Source: Tausonia pullulans (taxonomy: Eukaryota > Basidiomycota > Tremellomycetes > Cystofilobasidiales > Mrakiaceae). From it: 64,000 nt of DNA. This document shows, piece after piece, positions 32,899 to 44,000 of the stretch. The notes beneath the pieces are model-generated. The model had not been told where the DNA came from. It saw only the letters and a program-made list of their open reading frames with translations, and did not search any database. Every line of letters begins with the position of its first letter. The first letter of the stretch is position 1. Location of the stretch: contig OX637627.1 in assembly GCA_951802195.1 (NCBI GenBank), positions 1,116,001-1,180,000 of the forward strand. Reading direction: 5' to 3'. A program made the translations under genes and the position numbers.

Positions 32899-35800
32899 CT
32901 ACCAATTTCCTGCTGGGTCTCCATGTGCGAAATCGCAAACATCGCCCTTCAAGCACCGGCCCTCGCCCCAGAATTTGCAGGGCGTCCGTCGCTTGAAATG
33001 CCGACCGCCTTGAGGAGGGCCACCGCCGCGCTTCTGGCCGCGCTGGGGTTGGTACTGGTGCGGCTCCTGCTGCTGGGGTTGAGCGGAGGAGGGTAGCGTA
33101 GGCCCACCGTGATAGCCGCTGTTGGAAGGTGGGTACCCTGGTTGGTGGTGTGGCGAGCCCGAGCCATTGTGACTGCGGATGGGCGAGCCGGAATAGCCAC
33201 CGCCTCCGCCGTTCCATGACTGGGAAGGCGGTGGCGGCTGATAGTTGGCGTATGAAGCCTCACCGAACGGTGGGGACCGAAGAGGGTATGAGGGCTGAGT
33301 TGTGTAGTAAGGATCGGAATAGGGTGGTTGATGGGGAGGGGCTGGAGAGGGAGCGGGAGGAGCAGCCGGAAGCGCGCCAAAATTGAGGAGACCGCCAAGC
33401 TGGTCGAGGATGGAAAGCGATTCATTGATGTCTTGCCCGGCAGCGCCGTCTGGATCGACGCCGTTGTTAGTGGAAGGGGAGGTGTCATGGTGGGGCGCCG
33501 CTGGTTGCTTGAACGGCTGGGCGAGCTGGTCCCAACGTCGAGTCGAGGGCCCGTCCTCGACAATTACGGTGCCTTCCTCCGAGGGCGAGTCCGGGACGTC
33601 AGCGTCCGAGCCGTACATGACGGCGAAGCCGCCCAGCTCGCGCGCAGCTTGCATTGTGGGCTCGATCCCGTTGTAGCCGGAGAGGTCGAACTCGTGCTGG
33701 TACTCAGTAACATCAGCAGGAGGCTGAAAGGCTGTGGAAAGAATGAGGGGAGCGATTGTCAGCCTCGTCGAGCGAGAGAGTTTGGCGGAGCGATAACGTA
33801 GTACCCACGGAGAGGCTCGGACCAGTCGATGTTCTCGTACCACGTCATGCCGCGAAGCTTGTGAGCGGCGCCCTCGTCATTATCGAGCTCGGAGGCTGAG
33901 TGATTCGTGGCGCCCTGCAAGATAACCAGTAACCGAATCAAGTCAGTGTCGCCCGTGCGCACGGACGGAAGCGCAGCGGCACGTACGTCGTCGTGGCCCT
34001 CGTCATCGCCCTTGGTGAAGAGCCTGACGTCCACAAGTTCACCTCCGACGCTATCTCGGAAGACGACGCGCTTCTTCGGCTTGCCGAACTTGTTGAGTCC
34101 CGGGGTCGCTGACGTTGTCATCGTCGTCGCCTCCCCCCCAACTTTCACATGTCCATTGGACTCGACCAGAGTCGTAGGTTGAGGGACCACCACCGTAAGC
34201 TTGGGCGCCGCAGGCTTGGAGAGCTGCTGCTGAAGCCAGTCCATGCCGCTGTTGCCAGAGGATGAGGCTGAAGGGGCCGTCTTCTTCGCTGGCGCTACGG
34301 TGGGCTTCTTGCTGACAACCGGTTTGGGCTTAGCGCCAAAGAAGGACTTGTCGGTAACGGTGGGCACGGGGGCTGGGGTGGCCTTAGGAGCGGGCCTAGA
34401 GGTGGAGGAGGGGGACTTCGAGGAGGAGGTGGAGGACTTGGCAACCTTGGAAGGCTGGTCGGTGTCCTTGAGGGGAGGACTAATCTTGCGCTTCTTGCTG
34501 GCACCTGCATTGGAGAGGGAAGAATTGTTAGAATCGGGATTCTCGAATGATGGCGAGACGATAGACGGTGTACCATTGGTGTCCGAGCGGGCGGCGACAA
34601 TGTCCTCAATGCGCGTTTTGACATCCTTGGCGATCGACCTTTGTTCTGTAAAGAGAAAGGTCAGCATACCTTTGAATCTTCAGGAAAGCTAACTCGACTC
34701 ACTCGTCGAGAGTCCAGATCGCTCGAGATACTTGACGATGATCCGGCCGAGCTTGAGATCCAGCACATCGTTCACCTTCAACGGCAATCGGAGCATGACT
34801 TCGAGCAGAGGTTCCGCCGTCGCCTTCCACGTGTCGGCCTGCTTGCCGACGAGATCCTTGAGCCACTCAGCGAGGATCTTGAGCCCACTTTTAGATTCGA
34901 TCCAGGTGTCGCGGTATCGCTCGGGGCTCGTCTTCATTGTGTTGAGGACTGCGATTCGCGCCTTGCCGTCGACGGTCGGCGCTGGGCAGGAGGACGGCTG
35001 GAGGAGGGCAATAAGTTTGGTGGCCGAGCCGCTAGGCGACTTGTGGTTCGTAGTCTCATTGAGATGCGGGCGGAGAAGGGCAGGGTCGAGAGGGGGTCGG
35101 GGCGCAGGCGGCGCAGGCGCGGGAGCTGGAGAGCCAGACGGAGAGGCGATGGCGGCCAAGGAATCGATCAAAACGGACTCTGACTTGTTGGGAACAACGA
35201 AGGAGGAGGAGGAGGAGGAGAAGGAAGAGGCAAAGGAGGCGGCAGTAGGAGGCTGCGAGATCTCGGGAGGAGGCGCGAAGGTGGTGGCGATGAGAACGGC
35301 GGGCTCCGGAGGGGAAAGGGTGGAAGCCGCTTCCTCAGTTGCCGGGGCTATGGGTGGATTCGACTGGGGTGAAGGCTCGCGGGAGACCGCAGGACTGAAA
35401 AACAACGAAAAGGTCAGTAGTTGTTGGCGGATGAGAGATGGCGAAGACAGGTGGAAGGCCTCACCTGGGGACTGCAGAGCTGACGGTGCTGCCGATGATG
35501 ACCACGTCGTCGTCGTCTAGCACTGTGATGGGCTCTAAATTGAGAGGAAACCGGGCACAGAGGTCAGTCATCGTCGTTTCTCGCTCATGGGGAGGGGCTT
35601 TGAGCAATGTAGTGTCCGCAGCGATTCTAGGGCTGCTTTGTAGCGAATGAACAAGAAAGAAAGTATCTGCGCATGGGCCATACATACGCTGGCTGCCATG
35701 GCCTTTTCGCCCTCCACTGGTACAGTACGGAGGGAAGCGAAAGTGAGACGTGGCGGGTCACACGCCTCTTGGAGCCGCGTGCGCGAAACCAGCCACCCTC

Positions 35801-36524
35801 TTTGCGCCTGCCTGCCTGCTCGCTCTGCTACTGCTAAGGGCTACATGGGCTCTCGCCAACGACATCTCGACCTTTTGGCTCTTGCGAGCTTTGTAGGGAG
35901 CTATTCGGTGGGCCTTCTCACGAGCAAAAGCGCATTCGGGGTGTGGGAGAGAAGGTTGGTTTATCACATCGGGTCGCGCGCCTCGCACGAGGGCTGGCTT
36001 CAGTCAGGAGAATCACAATTGAGGCGGGTTTCTGGCTGCTACTGCGATGGGGGCCGGGCAATCCCTTCACCGCGAGAGGTGAGGTAGACACACGTCTGGT
36101 GCCGTTTTGTAGGTCGAAGTCATGGAGTTGGCAGTGGTGGCAGCGGGGGGCGAGGGCGAAGTGGAGCAAGGGAGAGAAGAAAGAGAAGGAAGGGGAGAAA
36201 GGAATCTGGAGGGGAGAGCGCGACGAACCTGCCATGACGGCGTTTTCGGGGACCGACAGGTCGGGAAAACAGATCTTGGCACGCCGGGCGATGTACGCCT
36301 CGATGTCTTCGTCGTCCGACTGGAGAGGATGGAGAATGTGTCAGCAAAGGCGAGCGTCAAGGGGAAGAAGGGAGGGGGAGGATAAGGCGGTGCCCTTCCT
36401 GTGTGGCTTCGTCATTCTTGAAGCATGCACTCACGATGGGGATGAGGTCAAGCTGGCTTTCGAGCCATCGGTACTCGGCCGAGCCAGGTTGGCTTAATGA
36501 GAGCACAAGATGCCGACGGTCCAT
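32899..36524 (-). CDS. PNUTS-like protein: TFIIS N-terminal domain, RVxF motif, CCCH zinc finger
   Basis: Resembles PP1 regulatory subunit 10 (PNUTS), a nuclear scaffold tying PP1 phosphatase to transcription termination. The exon 35405-34689 holds a TFIIS-N/LW-type helical domain: ESKSGLKILAEWLKDLVGKQ, AEPLLEVMLRLPLKVNDVLD, IIVKYLERSGLST. The next exons have a KKRKISPP basic stretch and a Ser/Pro linker, then KFGKPKKRVVFRDSVGGELV with RVVF, a textbook PP1-docking RVxF motif. YENIDWSEPLRGYYV follows. A Pro/Gly/Tyr/Gln-rich region ends in CKFWGEGRCLKGDVCDFAH, a perfect C-x7-C-x5-C-x3-H finger, and GDPAGNW. The 5' part is inferred: exons 36524-36437 (MDRRHLVLSL), about 36325-36230 (SDDEDIEAYIARRAKICFPD), 35716-35688 and 35530-35460. 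This needs a 513-nt intron. The gene could instead start nearer 35571. Confidence 0.75.
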
Positions 36525-37040
36525 AGAGGGCGGCGGCGGTGGGGTTTAAAGGTGGGTGGGAGAAGGTCGAACGACGGCGGCCAGCTTGGGCAAGCTCGTT
36601 TCGAGTCGTCTACGCTAAGCTCTCTCGGTTCTCTACGCAAAGATGGATGATCGCTACGCTACAGTAGAGAGCGGGGCTAATACGACGGATGTGGGCGAAG
36701 GAAGGCAGGTCGGTTGGAGGAGGAACGAGGCGGAAGGCGGCTGGGGAAGAATGAGGAAGAGAAGGCAGGAAGATCGATGCGGTTAGCGGTGAAGCAGCGA
36801 GCGGCGGGCCTCGGGGGTCTTGCCGCGCGCCCTCCAGGCACAAGTCGACTGGATTATAAGTGGGGTAAGAGAGGTTTAAAACGGGAGGAAGGCGGGCTTT
36901 CGCTTGGGCTGCGGGGCCCTCGTGCGTTTTCAAGAGAGGAGGGTTAGGAAACAGAGCTAGAGGCCTTTACAAACAGCTTCACTTTTCTTGCTTCCAACCA
37001 CCGCCTTCCGCTCCCCTCCCCCCTTTTCGTCTCGCTTACA
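36525..37040. promoter_or_regulatory. divergent upstream region of PNUTS-like and HMG-box genes
   Basis: 516 bp. An AT-rich patch (gattataagt, about 36852-36861, then ttaaaa near 36875) about 170-190 bp before the HMG-box ATG is a possible TATA-like element. The last 70 bp are strongly C/T-rich. Confidence 0.35.
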
Positions 37041-38729
37041 ATGGTCGGCCCCCTTCCCTTTCACGCTCCCCCCCGCCTGCGTATCCATCCATCCACCCAC
37101 CCACCCGTCCTTTTTCGCAAACATCCGCTGACGACTCGTTCTCCTCGCCTTCCGTCCCTTTCCTCACTGGTGTATTCCTCCTTTTCTCACCCTGCTTCCG
37201 TTCGGTCGCCCGCTCGCCTTCATCTTCTCCCTCCTCGCGCCCCTCCCGGCTTTTCTCTTTCAACACCTGTCTACGACTCTCCTAACCCCCCCCCTCTCAC
37301 CTCTCTAGCCTAAGTCCGCCGCCACCAGCCTCGGTCAGCTCGAGGGAAAGCGTCACCAAGTATGTGTCCTCCTTTATCAGCGGTGTGTGCAAGGGAGGCT
37401 TGCGATGGAGCGAGCGAGCTGCGAGAGAGAACAAAGTCAAAAGGTTGCGCGGCGCGTGTCGTCCTTCAACTCCGCGTTCACGATGGGCGACTCGCGTCGT
37501 CGTCTCTCGCTCGATCGACATGTCGCATTTCCGCTCGCCCTTGCTCTCCTGGTATGGCCAAGCTACCGAGCACCTGGTTGGCTAGTAGTATCCAGGATGC
37601 GCTGCTCATGGGCTGCCCGACCTGCTTCGTACCCGCCCGGCGCACGCGTCGTTGGCTCTCAACTTTCCCTTCCTCCTCCAACCGCCTTTCTTTGCTGACG
37701 ATTCTTGAATATTCACTGCCTCCCACAGCTTGTCGGCTCCTTCCACACCCTTGCCGACTCTCTCGCCCACACCGCGGACCTCGTTCGCAAGTTTGCTGAC
37801 CTCGCCGGTACCGCCAATCTCTCCGACGTCAGCCGACTCGTCTCGACGCTCGAGGCTTCCATCAACGGCACGCCCCTCGAGTTTGAGGACGCACTCACCG
37901 CTCGGAAGCGCAAGCGCAAGGAGCGCAGGGCGGCCAAGGACCCGCTCGCTCCCAAGCGGCCTGCCTCAGCCTACCTCATGTTCCAGAACGAGGTTCGCGA
38001 CCGCGTCAAGGAGGACAACAAGGACAAGTCGTACCAAGAGATTCTCAAGATGATCTCTGACGAGTGGAAGACTATGGCCGAGGCAGACAAGAATGTGAGT
38101 GGCCGTGTCGTTCTGCCAAGAAGAGACGCATCACGTTGCTTTTGACTGACCCGAGGCTGCCGCTTGGTTCTGTACAGGTCTACCAGCAGAAGGCGAACGA
38201 TGCCATGGTCGAGTGGAAGGAGGCTTCGAGAAATCACGTCGTCAGCATGATTTCTTGGTCTACTTGTAATCAGAGTGAATGCTGAAGCTGTTCCCTCTTC
38301 CTCCAGGGCGGACAGGGCGCCGCCGCCGACGACGACGATGACGACGAGGACCGCGAGGATGAGGAGGACGACGAGGAGATGCCCGCCGCTGCTATCTCTG
38401 CCGCTGAGTCATCCTCAGACGACGACGAGACTGATGAGGAGGGTGAGTCGTCCCGTCCACAACCGTGCGCGTGCGGGCATCTACTGATTCGCGTTCACTT
38501 TAGCACGCGAGCCGACCCCTCCCCCGTCGAAGAAGGCCAGCAAGCCCGCATCCAAGGCCAAGGCCAAGGCCAAGGAGGCCGAGGCCTCCCCCAAGAAGAA
38601 GGAGAAGAAGGCCCCCGCCGACAAGAAGGTGAAGCGGTCTGCTCTTGCATTCATAACATCTGTACGCATGATCGCTGACGCGTGCCTTCCTCCACTTCCC
38701 TGTGCCCCTAGAAGAAGAAAACTGCGTAA
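37041..38729 (+). CDS. HMG-box chromatin protein
   Basis: Nuclear DNA-bending protein with one HMG box. The start ATG (37041) is followed directly by an intron (37044-37308). Splicing gives MPKSAATSLGQLEGKRHQ, then LVGSFHTLADSLAHTADLVR, a helical N-terminal region of about 90 residues. A basic KRKRKERRAAKDP linker leads into the box PKRPASAYLMFQNEVRDRVK ... YQEILKMISDEWKTM ... YQQKANDAMVEWKE. Downstream are an acidic run DDDDDDEDREDEEDDEE, a Ser/Asp patch, and a Lys/Ala-rich tail with KKASKPASKAKAKAKEAE that ends KKKKKTA. Box, acidic tail and basic tail resemble Hmo1/HMGB-type proteins. I cannot separate an HMO1 orthologue from another HMGB member. Five or six introns. Confidence 0.85.
37044..37308 (+). 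other. intron directly after the HMG-box gene start codon
   Basis: The ATG is followed by gtcggc. The alternative reading through without splicing gives a Pro/Ser/Arg-rich frame of 90 codons ending at TAA, with no link to the HMG-box frame. Splicing to the exon CCTAAGTCCGCC after ctctctag joins M to PKSAATSLGQ in frame. Confidence 0.7.
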
Positions 38730-39250
38730 AGTTTGTCCATTCTTGCTGTCCGGCTTGACTCAAGTGTCCCTGTTCCCCGCCAAACCGTCGTGTAGTGTCT
38801 GTCTCTCGCCTTCCCTCTCACGTCCTCCCGTTTTCGCGGTTTCGTCTCTTGCCTGCTTCGTTGTCGAATTCATGAATCTTTAGCCTCACACAAGCATCCT
38901 GTTCACTGGAGATACGAGAGTTACGAGACCCATGTCGTCGAGGACAGTCTGGCGCGTGCGCGCGTCAGGGGGAGGAGGGTCCTCGCCCCTGGCTATCTTC
39001 CCGAAGGAGCGTCGTCGTTTCCTCTTGACAGCCACCAGCATCCTCCACCTCCAGCGACCGCCTTCTCTACCCCCCGCCCTTCTCTTGTACACCCTCAGCG
39101 AGAGACCTCCAGTTCTCTCCTAGTGCTCCTTCTCTTTCTGGGGCTCTTTCAAAGCCTGCTCCTGCCTCGGTTCCCTCGGCTCGGACCTGCGCCGTCATCT
39201 TCGTCTACCTCCATTTCCTCCCCTTTCTCTAGTCTTCTCCTCCTCTAAAA
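38730..39250. other. intergenic region between HMG-box gene and SEC22
   Basis: 521 bp between tandem plus-strand genes. The right half is C/T-rich leader sequence before SEC22. No supported gene or RNA. Confidence 0.4.
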
Positions 39251-40482
39251 ATGGTTCTGGTGAGTGGAATCTAGCCGCTGCAGCGATTACAAGCTGGACG
39301 ATTCTGATGGAGGCTCTATCGGCTCCCCTCCCGATGACAGCACACCGTGGTCTCGCGCGTCTCGGACGGACTCCCGCTCGCTGCCAGCGTGGATGACGAC
39401 CAGGTTCGTGCTTGATATATTTGATCTCGCTCTGAAGCCATTCAGTGAGTCCAGGATGTAACAAGACTGACCGGTCGACTCGACGGCGCTTTGCAGATGG
39501 AAGACGCCCTCACGGAGCACAAGCAGCAGGCTAAGCTCATCGTTCGCCGACTGTCGCCGAACTCGGAGCCGATGTGCTCCATCGAGTCTGGGGCGTACAC
39601 TCTCCAGTCAGTAGTGGTCTTTCGAAGTCATCGCCGGGTGAAGGAGGGAGGACCGTCGCTCGCCTTGCTGTGTATAGGCCCCGCAACGGACGACCCGACT
39701 GATGCGATCGTTCGCTCTCCCTCCAGCTACCTCATCAGCGGTTCCGTTATCTACCTCGTCATTTCGGAGCGAAGCTACCCTCGCAAGCTGGCGTTCAGCT
39801 ACCTTGACGAGCTTGCCCGCGAGTTCTCGGCCAAGCACGGCGACAAGGTTGACTCGACGACGCGGCCGTACGCGTTCGTTGGGTTCGGTGAGTCGCTCGC
39901 TCGCCAGTTTCCCCAGCTACCGCACGGTAAGCGACCGTTGCTGACGAGATATGCTGTTGATAGACTCTTTCATGTCCAAGACCGCAAGATCGTACAAGGA
40001 CTCGCGGACAACCCCCGTGACTGCTGCTGCCTCGGCAGGACCGGGAGGCAACCTCGGTCGGATCAATGAGGACCTCCAGGATGTGACGCGGATCATGACC
40101 AAGAACATGGAGGACTTGCTTTGGCGTGGAGACTCGCTTGATCGTGCGCTTTCACTGCCGCATGGTGGAGGAAAGACTGGTCAATGTACATCAACTGACC
40201 AAGGTCTCGGCTTGTCCCTCACCTATTTGTCTTCCCTTCCTCGTCATTCATTTTACCAGGCATGTCGGACCTTTCGACATCGCTCCGGTCGGAGTCGCTC
40301 AAGTACCGCAAGCAGGCGCGCAACATCAACCTCGAGGCAATGCTGCGACAGTATGCGCCGATCGGTCCGTCCGCGCTCTTTCGCTCCTTTCTCTCGTAGA
40401 CTGCTTGCTCACTGCAGTCGATGAATTTCCAGGTGTCGTTGGGCTGGTCATCATCGTTTTCTTCTGGTGGCGCTTCTTCTAA
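39251..40482 (+). CDS. SEC22: R-SNARE Sec22 (ER-Golgi vesicle fusion)
   Basis: Tail-anchored R-SNARE for ER-Golgi transport. Exon 1 is 9 nt (MVL, 39251-39259). Joined to 39341 it gives MVLHTVVSRVSDGLPLAASV, the Sec22 longin-domain start. Following exons give MEDALTEHKQQAKLIVRRLS and YLISGSVIYLVISERSYPRK, then LAFSYLDELAREFSAKHG and YAFVGFDSFMSKTARSYKDS. The SNARE motif INEDLQDVTRIMTKNMEDLL continues WRGDSLDRMSDLSTSL, with the zero-layer Arg in the WRGD segment. It ends with the membrane anchor EFPGVVGLVIIVFFWWRFF. About seven introns. Length near 215 residues is standard. Confidence 0.96.
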
Positions 40483-41009
40483 GGAGTGGTGGAGTGGATG
40501 GAGGAGGGTGATGGACGATCCGCAGCCTAAGCGCGAGCGATGTAACGATTTTTCGATGAACTTCTTCTTCTATTCTCAGGTATTCTTCTGGCTGAAAATA
40601 TAGGGCTTCCTATCGAGACCTTTGGTTGTGAGACGAGAGTTGACAACGCCTGCCTGCGCCGCACTGCCCTCGCCGCCAAGTCGCGGGTCACTGGCTCCGC
40701 GCGTCCCTCCCATCTGTCGCCCGACTCCCACCCCTATCATTTGTTCGCCCACCCGTCCAGCACCCTTTTCTCGATCCCTTCGACCTCGGGCCGCGGCCAC
40801 ACCCGTAGATCCTTGGCCATCGAGCAGCTTGTCGACTCAATAAGGGCCTGACCCTCCCTCCCATCCACCCCTCCCCCCTCGCTCTAGCTCCTGCTAGCTG
40901 CTGCTGGCCTGCCTTCTCTCCCGGATCCATCCCTCGCCTCCTCTCGCGTCCCTCCTTCCGAGGCTCGCTCTTCCCCCTCGAGCTATCCAGTCCGACGCGG
41001 GTTGACGAG
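40483..41009. promoter_or_regulatory. intergenic region, SEC22 3' UTR and SSK1 5' leader
   Basis: 527 bp between tandem genes; the right 300 bp is very C-rich and probably the SSK1 leader. No TATA box or gene recognised. Confidence 0.4.
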
Positions 41010-44000
41010 ATGTCCTCCTTCCAAGACGACCAGCCGTCTCCGCCGACTCCCTCTAGCGCGTTGCCCATCCCGGGTGCCTCCAAGCGCTCGACCGCCATGC
41101 TTGGCCTCGCCGTCGAGCCACCTCTCCCTTTGCCGGTCAGTTGAGATTCTTTTCCTGGGCCCATCATAGTACTTTCCAGGACCTCCCTTCTTCCCCTCTC
41201 TTCACTTTGAATGGGCGGAAAGGTCATCCACGAAACGACGAGCGATGTTGACCGGGACCCGCTGGGCTTCCCTCGCGTTTCGCGCGTCTATCCTTGTCTA
41301 CACCGGCTGACGTCGTCGTCTCTCATCATCTTTCCCCATCCTTTCGTCAGGTGTCGTCGTCATCGTCCTCTTCGCCCATACGCCCGCTCTTTTCGTGGCC
41401 ATCGGCGCCCGCAGTCCACCTTCTCTCCTCCAACGAACCCTCGTCCGAGACAAGCCCTCCGCGCGCGACTCATCCGACGCTCCCCCACGCCTCCACATCT
41501 TCGCCGTCCGTCATCCTCAACCACCCGAGGCCTACGTCGCCCCCGCACCTTACCAGGGACCCGTTCGACGACGGCGTTTCGTCGTTCGCCGAGGACCCCT
41601 TCGCGCTCGACGGGTCCGACCCAGAGGAGACGGGTCTTGCTCGTGTCGACGTCGATCCGGAAGGAGGAGAAGAAGTGAAGTCATCGCCGTCGCGCATCCG
41701 GCCTCGACCTAGAGGAGTTGACATCCACCGCAGCGAGACTGGCGAGACAAGTGAGAGCGGCACAGGCGGAGACAGCGCTGGAGAGGGGGGAGGAGAGTTC
41801 GCCGACGTCCTCGATGGGTCCACGCCCGTATATGGCTTCCCTGGAGGAGGAGCAGGCGAGGAAGACGATCTGCCGCCCGTCTCCGCGGCTTGCTCACCGG
41901 GCTCGCTTCACCCGCCATCGCCGCCGCCGTTTATTAGAGCGTGGTCCGCCCCCGTCGCGTCAGCCAAGCTTGGGAACCTCGTCCATCCGAGTAGACGGCC
42001 GTCTCAGTCGATCTCGGGCGGGGCCTTCTTTAGGCCCCCGCTCAACTCGCCTCAGACGTCGTTCCAAAGCAATGCATCGGCGTTGAGCGACTCAGCGATT
42101 CAGGTCCCTCTTCATCAACCGAGCCTGGACGACCCCACCAGCGGCGTTGAAATTCCTTCTCTCTCGTCATCCACTTTGGGCTCCTCCAACTCGACAACCC
42201 ACGCCCCAGGAAATGTCGTCGGCGGCGAGGGCGACGTTTACGCATCCTCGCAAGCTTCCGCCTCCAACCTCTCGCTCAGCTCCTCCCTTATCTCTTCCTT
42301 ATCCGCTCCCAACATCGCATCAGGCCTCTTCACGCTGTCACTCGAACTCGCTGATTCTGTCCAGGCGGCAATCCAGACGCTCCTTCAGATCACGCCTCCG
42401 CATCTCTTCGACACCGCCAAGGAGCAATTCTCGGCGTGTACAGTCCAGATGCCAACTACGACGTTGACAAGTCTTCTAACGGCGATGAAAAATCTTAATT
42501 ACCTCTCGGAGCACATCGCCCCCCTCTACGCGGACGACTCGGCAATGGCGGCGTCGCTTCATCAGCGGAGACCTTTCTCAGCATCGGATGATGGCGACAA
42601 CACCCCCAAATCCGCCAACGATCCTTCCTTTAGGCAGGACGGAACGGCCTCCGCCGCCTCCTGGACAACGAAGATGACGAACCCCTTGTCGCCCTCAGCC
42701 GGCGACTTCCCGGTCTCAGCTCCCCTCTCGCCATTCTGCGCGGGAGCGCCCACGCCGATCCAGTCATTCGACATTGGCGAGATGGTTCAGTCTGTCGGAG
42801 ACCTCCTTGGTGGACTCACCGCGGAAGCCGGCGTCGACCTCGTCCTTTTCCATGGTGATGTCGGCATGAAGCACATCAGCGTATGCGCCGACGAAGGCGG
42901 GCTCTGCTATGTGTTGTCACATGTACGTCTCGCGCTCTTCTCTTTCTCGAAAACCTGAACCTGACTAACCTACCAAAACCTCTCAGGTGGTGCGTCAAAT
43001 CCTCCTTACTTCTCGCCCGGGCGACGCCATCGAGATTGGCCTGCACGTCCAGCCTCACTCGCTCCCCTCGCCCTCGACCGAGCACGAGCTCGCCTCTACC
43101 TCGGACCTCCCCAACAACGACTCCGAGGTGCCCCGCCGGCCCCGGCCGCTCTCACTCGCCTCGGACTCGAGCATCGACTCAGCAACGGCCGCCCGGCTTG
43201 GCGGGGCATACCTCTGCTCGTTTGAGATCGTCCATAATCTTGCGACGAAGGAGGAGGCTCCGGCTCAGACGCCCCTAACAGAGAAGGCGGGCTCGCACGG
43301 TGGATTCCCGGGCTTCTCGTTCCCCGGAGAAGGAGCAGCAGCCACCAGCGGCTTAGAGGCAGAGGAGCAGCCACTCCCGCCTCTTCCAGCGCTCGACTCG
43401 CAGCTCACCACTAAGCTTGTCCGCCACATCGGAGGTGTTCTCTCGGCGGAGAACAACGCCAATTCCACGTGCCGTAAGTTTGAGCTCACGCTTCTCCTCG
43501 ACCGGGGATCGCCTCTCGTCGAGCCCGCCCAGCTCTCTGCCGAGGAGGAGGCCGTCCGACAGCCCTTCCCGGCGCTCAAGCTCGCTCGTGAGCCGACGCT
43601 CGTCGAGCTTCACGCCTTTGCCGAATCCCTCCGAGGCCAGCGGGTTGCGCTCCACGCGGGTGCGACGAGCGTGTTCGCCAAACACCTCACAAGCTACCTC
43701 ACTGCATGGGGGATGGACATGCGCCATATCTCGACCGAAGGCGAGGAGGACGAGGCGAAGGATCTCCTTGGGCCCAACTTTCCGGGACCATCTACGAACA
43801 CGCTCGGCCGACGGGGCGACTCGGGGTACGGAGGCAGCTCGTCCGGCGGGTCGAGTCCGCTCTCGGGCTCCACGTCCGTCATGCCTGGAGAGTATGGTAC
43901 AGCTGGGGCAGGTGAGGCGGCGACAATCGGGGGCGGCCCGGCCGCTGGCGGCTTTGGTGGGTTGATGGAGACCGTCCCCAGCCTGCTCTCGGCATCGACC

